Shown here in pieces: positions 52,834 to 61,807 of a stretch of 64,000 nt of DNA. Position 1 is the first letter of the stretch, and each line of letters opens with the position of its first letter. Below the pieces are notes generated by a model. That model made no database searches. It was not told the origin of the DNA and worked only from the letters and a program-made list of their open reading frames with translations. Made by a program: the position numbers and the translations under genes. Location of the stretch: positions 35,303 to 99,302 of the forward strand of contig JALGVT010000014.1 in NCBI GenBank assembly GCA_025774555.1, in the 5' to 3' direction. Source of the DNA: a candidate division LCP-89 bacterium (GTDB taxonomy: Bacteria > Electryoneota > B3-LCP).

Positions 52834-53604
52834 ATGAGCACGATAAACCAGGAACTCCTCGATCTGCTCCAGGAGGAAATAGGCACCGGGAAAACACAGA
52901 TTTACTGGCACGTCGCCAGGAAAAGGGAAATGACCGGACTGCCGCGTTCCCAGGCGGCTATTGCTCTGGCTATGGAACTGGGGATTAAGGTTGACCGTTA
53001 TGCAACGGAATACGACCTGAGTATGATCAGTGAAGTCGAGCCGGGTTTGAAAGCAGTAATCAAAGACATGCTGCCCGAGAAAACACAGATCGCATCAGCC
53101 ATCACCATGGGGCAGGATAAGACTAATGGCTATGATCCCTTCCTCGATCCAAAGCTTATCAATAGCGCGCATAAAAACGCGGAAATCTGTGCCAAGCTAT
53201 TTCTTTTTGAAAACTCGATCCGTCGCGCAGTTCATGCCGTGATGGAGAAAAAACACGGAATCGATTGGTGGTACGACGCCGCGCCACGCGACATTATGTA
53301 CACTACTTTCGACCGCAGAGCCGGCGAGAACGGACCGAAGTGGCGCAGCCAGTTCGGCGCGGAACCGATCTATTACACGGACATAAAAGACCTTAACGAA
53401 ATCATCAGTCTTCATCAGGACATATTCACTGATGTGCTCGGCAAAGAACTGCATATCGAGGGTTGGATAGATTTAGTGGAAAGGATACGCGCCGGGTTGA
53501 TGTTCGCCAATCCGATAACACTGAAAGAGCGAGACAAATTCCTGGCAATATTAGAAGACTGGAATAAGATCGCCACGGAAATCCACAAGAATCTGCAGGA
53601 CTGA
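52834..53604 (+). CDS. HEPN/Swt1-like domain protein
   Basis: The 256-residue soluble protein has an N-terminal part (1-65: GKTQIYWHVARKREMTGLPRSQAAIALAMELGI) that may be a small DNA- or protein-binding helical domain. The C-terminal part (about 120-250: AEICAKLFLFENSIRRAVHAVMEKKHGIDWW, YYTDIKDLNEIISLH) resembles the Swt1-type HEPN domain. An R..H pair (RRAVHAVMEKKH) might be an RNase HEPN signature. Such proteins occur in defence or RNA-processing contexts. Its insertion between dciA and gyrB is unusual. Confidence 0.6.
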   Translation: MSTINQELLDLLQEEIGTGKTQIYWHVARKREMTGLPRSQAAIALAMELGIKVDRYATEYDLSMISEVEPGLKAVIKDMLPEKTQIASAITMGQDKTNGYDPFLDPKLINSAHKNAEICAKLFLFENSIRRAVHAVMEKKHGIDWWYDAAPRDIMYTTFDRRAGENGPKWRSQFGAEPIYYTDIKDLNEIISLHQDIFTDVLGKELHIEGWIDLVERIRAGLMFANPITLKERDKFLAILEDWNKIATEIHKNLQD

Positions 53605-53658
53605 TTCTGAAAATTCTTGCTTTTTGTACTGCAAGAGTTAGAAAATACTGGAAGCTGA

Positions 53659-54525
53659 TTGTCTAATTCTGCGAAGGGGTACGCCTATGTGATTATCAGC
53701 GCGTTTCTCACAGGTACTATATTTACCCTTGGGAAGAGCGCACTGGTAAGCGTGTCTCCGGAATTTCTGATCACCTGGATATTTCTGATAGCCGCAGTTC
53801 TTCTCGGTATCTGGTCTTTCACAAGCGGCGAATGGCGCGGCATTTTAAGGTGTAAATGGCGCGACTGGATCAATATAATCGCCTTCAGCAGCTTCTCAAT
53901 CGTAGCGCTGCAGACCCTGTGGATGGGTATTCAACATTTAGATCCCACCGTGGCGGCTTTTTTAAGCAGGCTGCAGACGCTGGTGGCTGTCTTCCTGGGC
54001 GTGGTCTTTTTACGGGAACGCTTCGGACGATGGGAAGCAATCGGTGGTTTGGTGATGATCATCGGAGTTTTGATCATCAAGATTTCCTTCGACGTAACCT
54101 TGAACGTCTGGTTCTGGGTGACCATTGCCAGCGGAGTCTTCTTCGGAGTAACGGAAGTCTTCGCTAAACAGGCAGTTGGGGGACTGCACCCGATACCCCT
54201 AAACTTCGTTCGCAATTCGATCATCGCTATTTTCTACGTCTTCCTGATGATGGGTAAAGGCGATCCGCTCTTTGAGTTTAAAGGAACTTTCTGGTGTCTG
54301 CTGCTGATGGGCGCGATCGGACCGAACCTGTCGAGGCTCTCGTTCCTTTACGCTTTGCGCTATTTAGACGTCTCAAAAGCAACGCTCCTGAACCAGATGC
54401 AGCCGCTGTTCGTATCGCTGACTGCTTTTACTCTGCTGGGAATGATCCCTTCGCTGCGCGAATGGATCGGCGGAATCCTGATCCTCGCTGGCTGCGTTGC
54501 ACTGATGGCGGGGAAAGTGAAATAG
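53659..54525 (+). CDS. EamA/DMT-family transporter
   Basis: The 288-residue protein has about ten membrane helices as two EamA repeats (about 5-140 and 150-285). The C-terminal one has GPNLSRLSFLYALRYLDVSKATLLNQMQPLFVSLTAFTLLGMIPSLREWIGGILILAG. The start is a TTG at 53659 with GGAA five bases upstream; no ATG fits better. Substrate unknown; family members export metabolites. Confidence 0.83.
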   Translation: MSNSAKGYAYVIISAFLTGTIFTLGKSALVSVSPEFLITWIFLIAAVLLGIWSFTSGEWRGILRCKWRDWINIIAFSSFSIVALQTLWMGIQHLDPTVAAFLSRLQTLVAVFLGVVFLRERFGRWEAIGGLVMIIGVLIIKISFDVTLNVWFWVTIASGVFFGVTEVFAKQAVGGLHPIPLNFVRNSIIAIFYVFLMMGKGDPLFEFKGTFWCLLLMGAIGPNLSRLSFLYALRYLDVSKATLLNQMQPLFVSLTAFTLLGMIPSLREWIGGILILAGCVALMAGKVK

Positions 54526-54614
54526 AAGGACAGCCTTTACTTGAGCCATTCTTAGATGGCTGCTGCGCTAAACAATTAATAACAACCAAGCCATAACTTA
54601 AATTAAAATACATC

Positions 54615-56606
54615 ATGCCCGACAAAAAAGAAGTTTACAACGCACAAAAAATTACGGTTTTGAAGGGATTGGAGGCGGTACAAAAGCGTCCTGCCATGTA
54701 TATCGGCGACGTCTCCAGCCGGGGTCTGCACCACCTCGTCTATGAAACGGTGGACAACGCCATCGACGAAGCGATGGCGGGCTACTGCACGCAGATCGAG
54801 GTGACTCTTCTGCCAGACGGTTCCGCTGAAATACACGACAACGGCAGAGGCATCCCCGTTGACCGCCACAAAACCGAGAAGAAGTCAGCCTTAGAAGTCG
54901 TAATGACTATGCTCCATGCCGGTGGTAAGTTCGACAAGCGCAGCTATAAGGTGTCGGGCGGACTGCACGGAGTCGGGGTATCCGTAGTGAATGCTCTGGC
55001 GGAATGGTGCCGCGTCGAAGTGGCTCGTGACGGAGCACTCTATCGCCAGAGTTACCAGCGCGGCAAACCGGACAATAAAGTCGAAGAAGTCGGTAAATCG
55101 AAGAGTTCCGGGACCCGTGTCCGCTTCATGCCCGACCCTGAAGTCTTTAAGGATACACGCTTTAGCTTTGAAACGCTCTCAACGCGGCTGCGGGAGCTGG
55201 CATTCTTGAACAGCGGATTGAAGATAATTGCACGCGATCTGCGAACCGATGAGCCCCGCGAACGCGTCTTTTTGTACAAAGGCGGTCTCTCTGAATTTGT
55301 CGCCTATCTCGATGAAACTCGCAATGCTCTACATCCCAATCCTATCGTCATCAAAGGTGAAAAAGATGGCGTAATGGTGGACGTCGCTCTCGAATACAAC
55401 GATTCCTATTCGGAGAATATCTTCACTTACGTCAATAATATCTATACACTTGAAGGCGGAAGTCATCTTTCCGGCTTCAAATCCGCTTTGACTCGAACGT
55501 TGAACTTCTACGCTACGAAGAACAACCTCTTTAAGAACGGCAAAGTAAAAAACGAAAAATTCAACTTGAGCGGCGAAGACACCCGTGAAGGTTTAACCGC
55601 TGTTCTCTCAATCAAGGTGCCTGACCCCCAGTTCGAGGGACAGACGAAGACCAGATTAGGCAATTCCGAAGTCAAAGGCATCGTCGAATCTACTGTCGGC
55701 GAGGCGCTGGCGGAATTCATGGATGAACGCCCCGGCATTGCCCGCAGGATCATTGATAAGTGCACCGCGTCCGCCCGAGCACGCGACGCCGCACGCAAAG
55801 CGCGTGAACTGGTGCGCCGTAAGGGAGCTCTTGAATCAGGTTCTCTGCCAGGTAAGCTGGCGGACTGTTCTATAAATGATCCAGAACACTGCGAAATCTT
55901 CATTGTCGAGGGTGATTCTGCAGGAGGTTCAGCCAAACAGGGACGCGACCGCCGCTTTCAGGCAATCCTCCCGCTGCGAGGTAAAATCCTGAACGTCGAA
56001 AAAGCACGAATAGATAAAATCCTTGCGAACGAAGAGATCAGAACCATCATAGCAGCGCTTGGAGCCGGCGTTGGTGGGGATGATGAGCACGAAAACGGCG
56101 AAAACGGCAATAACGGCAATAACGGTGAAAACGACAACGGAAGTTTCAAGTTAGCAAAACTGCGCTATGGTAAAGTCGTAATCATGACTGACGCCGACGT
56201 CGATGGAGCGCATATTCGAACACTGCTTCTGACGTTTTTCTTCCGCCATATGCGCGCTCTGGTAGAAATGGGGCATGTCTTTATCGCACAGCCACCTTTA
56301 TACCGTATCAGAAAAAACAAAAAAGAGTTTTACGCTTACGATGATGCGGAACAGGATGAAATACTAAAACGGATGGGCGGCAGACAGGGAGCGCAGATTC
56401 AGCGATACAAGGGTCTGGGCGAGATGAACCCGGATCAACTATGGGCTACCACCATGGACCCGGAACGACGCACCGTCATGAAGGTGGAACTGATCGATGC
56501 AGCGGCAGCAGATAAGATGTTCCAGACACTGATGGGCGACCGCGTTGAACCTCGCAGGGAATTCATCGAAGAGAATGCCCGGTATGTGCGCAACCTCGAT
56601 GTTTAG
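54615..56606 (+). CDS. gyrB: DNA gyrase subunit B with an Asn/Gly/Glu-rich insert
   Basis: The 663-residue protein has a GHKL ATPase domain (about 10-220: YETVDNAIDEAMAGYC, HDNGRGIPVDRH, GGLHGVGVSVVNAL), a transducer domain with QFEGQTKTRLGN, and a Toprim domain with VEGDSAGGSAKQGRDRRFQAILPLRGKILNVEKAR and MTDADVDGAHIRTLLLTFFFRHM. About 25 residues (about 487-510, HENGENGNNGNNGENDNG) interrupt the Toprim domain before FKLAKLRYGKVVIMTD, where relatives have a few residues. It is the ATPase subunit that supercoils DNA with GyrA. The EHENG tract is encoded by a short tandem repeat. Confidence 0.94.
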   Translation: MPDKKEVYNAQKITVLKGLEAVQKRPAMYIGDVSSRGLHHLVYETVDNAIDEAMAGYCTQIEVTLLPDGSAEIHDNGRGIPVDRHKTEKKSALEVVMTMLHAGGKFDKRSYKVSGGLHGVGVSVVNALAEWCRVEVARDGALYRQSYQRGKPDNKVEEVGKSKSSGTRVRFMPDPEVFKDTRFSFETLSTRLRELAFLNSGLKIIARDLRTDEPRERVFLYKGGLSEFVAYLDETRNALHPNPIVIKGEKDGVMVDVALEYNDSYSENIFTYVNNIYTLEGGSHLSGFKSALTRTLNFYATKNNLFKNGKVKNEKFNLSGEDTREGLTAVLSIKVPDPQFEGQTKTRLGNSEVKGIVESTVGEALAEFMDERPGIARRIIDKCTASARARDAARKARELVRRKGALESGSLPGKLADCSINDPEHCEIFIVEGDSAGGSAKQGRDRRFQAILPLRGKILNVEKARIDKILANEEIRTIIAALGAGVGGDDEHENGENGNNGNNGENDNGSFKLAKLRYGKVVIMTDADVDGAHIRTLLLTFFFRHMRALVEMGHVFIAQPPLYRIRKNKKEFYAYDDAEQDEILKRMGGRQGAQIQRYKGLGEMNPDQLWATTMDPERRTVMKVELIDAAAADKMFQTLMGDRVEPRREFIEENARYVRNLDV

Positions 56607-56800
56607 TTGCCATTATTAAACAGCTTATTTTTACTAATTGACGACTTGTGACTATAATCACAACAAACCATGTAAAAATACTATTGATTGATAGGTGGAG
56701 GGATGCGCCTATACCACTTGTGATGAAATAACTGAAATATCCAAACACTGGCTGGGGCGGGCAGTTCGATTGGATCAGGCAAGAGTTTGGAGGGATAGAG

Positions 56801-57571
56801 ATGTCTGTGCTGGTTTTCGTGGACGAAAGCCGATGGGATCGCCCCGAAAAGAAAGACTATTTCGCTACTACCGCCGGTGTGGCGATAGAGGAAGTAACAC
56901 TGCCGGATTTCAGCCGCAAAATGATCCGGTTGAAGGAGAGGTTTTTTAAGAAATCCGATATTGGAAGCTATCCGCTGCGCGGCAGATTGCTTTTGAATAA
57001 TCGATCACTTCAGAGTTATCGCAAACAAGAGTTTATCCAGGAACTGTTCAGCCTCTGTCGTCTTCATGGTGTAGTTACCTTTTCCACAACACGCAAGTGT
57101 AGTATTAAGGTAGAGAAACCTGAATACGACGATTTTCTTCAGAATTTTCAGCGTGGAGCCATTTCAGCTTCCGACAAGTTCAATGAAAAAGAGATGTCGC
57201 TGCTGTTAGCTTATTTGATGGAGAGAGTAAATTCATACGTTCTGGAAAATCATCCCGGCAAACAGGCTAAACTGGTTTTTAAGAGTTCCAACGAAAAAAG
57301 GGACGCAATCCGCTCTTCGAGTATATTGAATTTTATCTATAAAACTACTTTCGGCGGCGGTTTCTACGGGCTTTTAGGAAATCCACTGTTCGCACCAGCG
57401 CCGACCGCCGATGGACTTCAACTGGCAAATCTGTTTGCTTACATCGTGAATCAAATGCACGCTGGACGCATGGAGATGAAGGATTACTTTTCCGAAGTAG
57501 AGACAATGCAATTTATATCTTCTGTTGAGCAGGACGACTTTCAACTGCGGGGGATGAATCTGATAGACTGA
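56801..57571 (+). CDS. DUF3800-type protein
   Basis: The 256-residue protein begins MSVLVFVDESRWDRPEKKDYFATTAGVAIEE, the DES motif and layout of the DUF3800 family, an RNase H-like fold of unknown activity. A later APTADGLQLANLFAYIVN carries the second conserved acidic residue of the family. GGAGGGATAGAG precedes the ATG. Members are common near mobile and defence genes, and a terminator follows. No catalytic function is established. Confidence 0.72.
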   Translation: MSVLVFVDESRWDRPEKKDYFATTAGVAIEEVTLPDFSRKMIRLKERFFKKSDIGSYPLRGRLLLNNRSLQSYRKQEFIQELFSLCRLHGVVTFSTTRKCSIKVEKPEYDDFLQNFQRGAISASDKFNEKEMSLLLAYLMERVNSYVLENHPGKQAKLVFKSSNEKRDAIRSSSILNFIYKTTFGGGFYGLLGNPLFAPAPTADGLQLANLFAYIVNQMHAGRMEMKDYFSEVETMQFISSVEQDDFQLRGMNLID

Positions 57572-57900
57572 TTCTTTTCGGGGGACGGGGATAGACGAAG
57601 AGTGAACCTTTAGAAAACCTTTGCAAAAGGAGAGGGTGCCGTCTGTCCGACAGCGCCCTCTTTTTTTATTATAATAAAACAGGGGAAGCAGTCCCGGTAT
57701 TAGCCGGGGAAACGCACCACCGATCAGGTCATGCCTGCATCCCCCATAGCTGTTTAATGATGTAGATGGGTGTAATATAGGCAATAATTAGGGCGGAGTC
57801 AAGTGCTATTAAGATTCCCGCAAGGGGATTCCAGTATTACTTGAAGCATTGTTAAAGAAGTCCATTCTGCCCTTCGGGGAAGATCGGAACGGTGTAAAAG
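57572..57900. other. Intergenic region with terminator
   Basis: These 329 bases hold a strong terminator at 57632-57667; otherwise I see no gene, promoter consensus or MITE copy. Confidence 0.6.
57632..57667 (+). terminator. Rho-independent terminator of the DUF3800 gene
   Basis: GAGGGTGC pairs with GCGCCCTC (one wobble), with an inner CTGTC/GACAG extension (57633-57660), followed by seven T residues at 57661-57667. Confidence 0.82.
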
Positions 57901-58377
57901 ATGGCAGCCATGAAACTGTATTTAGTCCAGCATGGTCTTTCGAAGAGCGAGGAAGAAGACCCGGATCGGTCGCTGACCGATCAGGGCAGAAAAGATGCTG
58001 ATAAAGTCGGCGCATATATCAGCAATCACACCGGGATACAGGTTGAAAACATCTACCACAGCGGTAAAACCCGCGCCCGGCAGACTGCGGTGATCTTAAA
58101 CGAGTATCTCAAGCCGCGGGGTGGGGTGGAGGAGGCAATAGATCTCCTCCCGATGGACGACCCGGAAATCTGGGCAGGAATGCTTAACAATAGAAGTGAT
58201 TCAGCTATACTGGTCAGCCATCTGCCGTACCTGAGCAGACTGGCATCACTTCTGATCTGCGGAGACCCAGAAAATAAAGTCGTCGATTTCAAGAATGCCG
58301 GTGTGGTCAGCTTAAACCGCGATAATGAAGGCGTCTGGTCCGTGGATTGGATCATCACACCCGCTATAATTAAATAA
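57901..58377 (+). CDS. SixA-type phosphohistidine phosphatase
   Basis: The 158-residue histidine-phosphatase superfamily protein reads LYLVQHGLSKSEEEDPDRSLTDQGRKDADKVG, YHSGKTRARQTAVIL, and the second catalytic histidine in SDSAILVSHLPYLSRLASLL. The usual RHG triad start is QHG here (Q10, H11), a variant seen in this branch. It would remove phosphate from phosphohistidine or a small phosphoester. Start could also be the ATG at 57910. Confidence 0.82.
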   Translation: MAAMKLYLVQHGLSKSEEEDPDRSLTDQGRKDADKVGAYISNHTGIQVENIYHSGKTRARQTAVILNEYLKPRGGVEEAIDLLPMDDPEIWAGMLNNRSDSAILVSHLPYLSRLASLLICGDPENKVVDFKNAGVVSLNRDNEGVWSVDWIITPAIIK

Positions 58378-58388
58378 GGGAAACATCC

Positions 58389-59096
58389 ATGCCCAAACAC
58401 ATCGGTATCGTCGGTTGCAGCGCTGAAGGCGCCGCGCTCTGCTACCGCACTATCTGCCTTGAAGGCGAAGACCTTATGGGTGAACATCTGCACCCGGAAG
58501 TATCCATGCACACGCATCCCCTGGGTGATTATACTCCCTTTATCAAGACTGGAAACCAGCAAGGCGTGGCGGATCTGATGCTATCTTCCGCCGATAAACT
58601 GCAGAGGTGCGGAGCTGACTTCCTGATCTGCCCGGATAACACCATTCACGAAGCATTTGACATTGTCAGGAGCGGTTCAGCGTTACCCTGGCTGCACATC
58701 GCCGAAGTTGCAGAGGAAGAAGCCTTTAACCTGGGGTACAAACGGTTGGGCATCACTGGCACGCGCTACCTGATGGAAGGGCCGGTTTACCCGGACGCAC
58801 TGCAAGAAAAGGACATTGACTATTTAATTCCCGGACCAGCCGAACGGGAAGAAATCAACAGCATCATCTTCGACGAATTGGTCAAAAATATACTGAACCC
58901 GAATTCCATCGACTTTTTCTTGAAGATCATCGAGAAATTTAAGGCTGAAGACTGCGATGCCATTGTATTAGGCTGCACCGAAATACCGCTAATCATCAAC
59001 GATCACAATTCACCACTGCCAGTACTGGATTCGACGCGGCTCTTAGCCCGTGCCGCACTGAAAGAGGCGATAGGGCAGGGACAAGATAGTAAATAA
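58389..59096 (+). CDS. Aspartate/glutamate racemase family protein
   Basis: The 235-residue protein has two cysteines in family positions: FLICPDNTIHEAFD (near 78) and AIVLGCTEIPLIIN (near 198). KHIGIVGCSAEGAALCYRTI and a repeated Rossmann-like half are also typical. It probably interconverts L and D forms of an amino acid, perhaps aspartate. The ATG is 11 bases after the SixA-type gene, so the two are likely co-transcribed. Confidence 0.83.
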   Translation: MPKHIGIVGCSAEGAALCYRTICLEGEDLMGEHLHPEVSMHTHPLGDYTPFIKTGNQQGVADLMLSSADKLQRCGADFLICPDNTIHEAFDIVRSGSALPWLHIAEVAEEEAFNLGYKRLGITGTRYLMEGPVYPDALQEKDIDYLIPGPAEREEINSIIFDELVKNILNPNSIDFFLKIIEKFKAEDCDAIVLGCTEIPLIINDHNSPLPVLDSTRLLARAALKEAIGQGQDSK

Positions 59097-59132
59097 TAGA
59101 ATTGTTCAATTCATTTAACAGAAGAGGTCAAA

Positions 59133-61133
59133 ATGGTTGGGAGACTGATTGACAGCCATATCGAAGGTTTATGTTTAAGGAGAACTGTTGAAAACTGGCC
59201 TAATAAAATAACGACAATAATTGATGGGTACCAAAACTGGACATCCTTATCACATGCGGTTCAAAAGGATGCAATACAAAATGGATGGAGTGCAAGAACA
59301 AAAAAAGGGGGAAAGGGGTGGTCTTTTACTTTTGAATTGTTAGAGACTTCAGCGCGGAAGTTCCTGCTTATGACTGATGAAGGAACGACAGGTTTAACAG
59401 GAAGGGTTCTAACTCCAGAGGAGTATGAATCAGACCTTCCACCTGAAGAGAAGTGGGGAAGGTTTGAAGGCGTGGCCTTCACCCAAGATAGGGCAGAAAG
59501 AACTCTAGGCTCAAGAGGGAGAGGGAAATTTGTATTTGTCGGAGCCTCACAAGAACAGACAATCCTTTATGATACTCTTAGAAGCGATAATACTTATAGG
59601 TTTGGATTTAGAACCATAAAAAAAACAGATTCACCAATAGCAGCCTTTGACGATGATGAAGGTCGAGAGCTATTGGATGAATTCACATCAGGATTAATTA
59701 AGCCACTAGATGTTGTAGGAGCTAGGGTCATAATTGTTAACCCAATTGAAGAATTAGTTGAAGATTTAAAAAAGGGAAAATTTATCAGACATATTGGAGA
59801 AACTTGGTGGGAAATTATACTAAAATATAATGCCACCATAAAAGTGAGGGCAGACGGCGATGAACACATTGCTACTATTCCAGAAGAGTTTTGTTTAGAT
59901 GAATCTGATTCAGAGCATGTCAAGGTAAGAACTACATCTAACCAAAATATTCTAAGTAGTGGAAGCGAGATACGTATAAAAAAACTATATATCGCACATA
60001 ATAGTGATAAGATTACACCAGAAGGCATTAGAGGAATTGCTATACAACGCGACGGAATGAAGATTTGCACTATAGAACCAAAATATCTTAGCCGAGACAT
60101 AATAGAAGGGTTATACGGGTTTATAACTCTAGATTCAGATGCCGAAGAGGAGATACTGGAATATGAAGGCATAGAACACTATTCTTATGCTTTCACGAAA
60201 GGGCTTCCAAGAGTAATTAAAAGGTATATTGAGGACCAAACACAAAGGTTTGCAAAAGAAAAACTAGGCTATGGAATGGATGCTAGGGAAAGGAGACGAC
60301 AACAACAAAGGAATGCAGAGAGGAGAGCACTTACTGCTGCCAATAATTTCGCAAAAGAATTGGGTATTGGATTAGGACCGGGATTAAAACCAACAGGGAA
60401 AAGGAAAAAGAAACAAATAGAATGGAAAAAGACATACTTACACATGGAAGAGCTAGAATTTCCCCGACCATCAGACCTTAGAATTAACTATGAGGAAACA
60501 TTAAAAAATATTGGATCAACTATAGTAAATAAAAGCGATGAAGATATTGAAGTAAGGTTGAAAATATACTTGCGTTTTGATGATGGCGTCGTTAAACATT
60601 TTATCGAAGAGGATGTCAGTATAGCACAGGGTTCCGAATCTAAACTATTCGGTCCTTTCGAAGAGAAATTTGAGGAAATAGATTATCCTGCGAAAGGGAA
60701 ATATACCATAACGGCAACGATAATATCACTTCAAGAGGAAAACAAAGGTGAAAAGCTTGACTATAGAATTAAGAGTTTTTACCTTGAAGATGATCCACCC
60801 CTTGGGGGGTTGTTTGAGAGGTGCGATGCAGTAGGATTAGACGATGAACCTATAAAATATTGGATGGGTTTCAGTGAAATGGGAAGTGAGAATGCCCTAG
60901 CCCTATATTATAATGTGAATCATCCTTCGTACTCCTATGTTGCGGAGGAAGAGGAAGATCTTGCAGAGTATATTATTAGAATTGCTGGCCAAGAGATTTG
61001 CAGGTTTGATCTCATGCAAGACAGTCCAAAGCTATTTGGAGAAGAGCACCTCATCGGACCCGAAGATGTTATCAAGCAAGAGCGTCAAATCGTTGGTGAA
61101 TTAATATATAAATTTAGAAAGGGGGATGTATAA
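59133..61133 (+). CDS. GHKL-type ATPase (MutL/MORC-like), first gene of the methyltransferase operon
   Basis: The 666-residue protein has a divergent Bergerat ATPase fold at its N-terminus: N-box HAVQKDAIQNGW (N50), G1-like MTDEGTTGLTG (D82), and G2-like RTLGSRGRGKFVFVGAS (about 123-140). A possible transducer follows to about 330. A basic, Gln/Arg-rich linker (about 380-400, ARERRRQQQRNAERR) leads to a beta-rich C-terminal domain. GAGG precedes the ATG. Such MutL/MORC-like ATPases are known beside bacterial DNA methyltransferases. No nuclease motif is seen. It is AT-rich compared with gyrB, suggesting horizontal transfer. Confidence 0.75.
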   Translation: MVGRLIDSHIEGLCLRRTVENWPNKITTIIDGYQNWTSLSHAVQKDAIQNGWSARTKKGGKGWSFTFELLETSARKFLLMTDEGTTGLTGRVLTPEEYESDLPPEEKWGRFEGVAFTQDRAERTLGSRGRGKFVFVGASQEQTILYDTLRSDNTYRFGFRTIKKTDSPIAAFDDDEGRELLDEFTSGLIKPLDVVGARVIIVNPIEELVEDLKKGKFIRHIGETWWEIILKYNATIKVRADGDEHIATIPEEFCLDESDSEHVKVRTTSNQNILSSGSEIRIKKLYIAHNSDKITPEGIRGIAIQRDGMKICTIEPKYLSRDIIEGLYGFITLDSDAEEEILEYEGIEHYSYAFTKGLPRVIKRYIEDQTQRFAKEKLGYGMDARERRRQQQRNAERRALTAANNFAKELGIGLGPGLKPTGKRKKKQIEWKKTYLHMEELEFPRPSDLRINYEETLKNIGSTIVNKSDEDIEVRLKIYLRFDDGVVKHFIEEDVSIAQGSESKLFGPFEEKFEEIDYPAKGKYTITATIISLQEENKGEKLDYRIKSFYLEDDPPLGGLFERCDAVGLDDEPIKYWMGFSEMGSENALALYYNVNHPSYSYVAEEEEDLAEYIIRIAGQEICRFDLMQDSPKLFGEEHLIGPEDVIKQERQIVGELIYKFRKGDV

Positions 61134-61135
61134 GA

Positions 61136-61807
61136 TTGGCAATAAAAATTAAAGAAGAGAAATTGATAGATGGTAAGATCTACCCAATAGTATTGTATAA
61201 AACGAAACCAGGAAAATTAGTTACACCCGAAGAGAAGAAACGAGCAGACGAATTCGATTTTCTTCTGGCGAAACGGATTCGCGAGATAGAAGGAAAATGC
61301 AAAAATAACGGCTTGCTGAATCTGAAGGGAAAACGTGGGAAAGTACTTAAACTATGGTATAAGGTTGGTTCGGAATTCGAGTTTGTTATGGACACAAATC
61401 TAGTGAATCCTGAAGATAGAGAATTCGTCTGGAGAGCGATCTATGACCATGTTGCAGAACTCGCTCCGGGACAGATAACTGAACGGGCACAAAGAGATCC
61501 GAAAACAAGCCATTTTTCATACTGCTATAGGCTTTCAAAATTTCCTTGGGACTTTGTTGAATTGGCAGGTGATTGGACTTCTTGGTCTGAATTCTTTGAC
61601 CGAAAAGAAACAAAAAACGATCATAGAATTATCGAGTGGTTGGGAAGCAAAGCGTTAGAAGAGGCGATTACAGGAAGGCAAAGATGGCTAAGGCCTCTTA
61701 CAAAGGCAATTCACAAGGTATTTGAAAATAAGGATACCACAATATTTGAAAAAGAGGAGTTATTTACTTTGCTGGATGATATTTTCTCAAACTTCAATAA
61801 GCCATGA
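61136..61807 (+). CDS. Unknown protein of the GHKL/methyltransferase operon
   Basis: The 223-residue soluble, basic protein starts at a TTG two bases after the ATPase stop, with GGGGA upstream. It is mostly helical. A conserved-looking segment (HFSYCYRLSKFPWDFVELAGDWTSWSEFFDRKETKNDHRIIEWL) resembles a DNA- or protein-binding module, but I recognise no family and no PD-(D/E)XK, HNH or GIY-YIG motif. Its stop overlaps the methyltransferase ATG (ATGA). Inference: a partner of the ATPase, perhaps the specificity or effector subunit. Confidence 0.7.
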   Translation: MAIKIKEEKLIDGKIYPIVLYKTKPGKLVTPEEKKRADEFDFLLAKRIREIEGKCKNNGLLNLKGKRGKVLKLWYKVGSEFEFVMDTNLVNPEDREFVWRAIYDHVAELAPGQITERAQRDPKTSHFSYCYRLSKFPWDFVELAGDWTSWSEFFDRKETKNDHRIIEWLGSKALEEAITGRQRWLRPLTKAIHKVFENKDTTIFEKEELFTLLDDIFSNFNKP

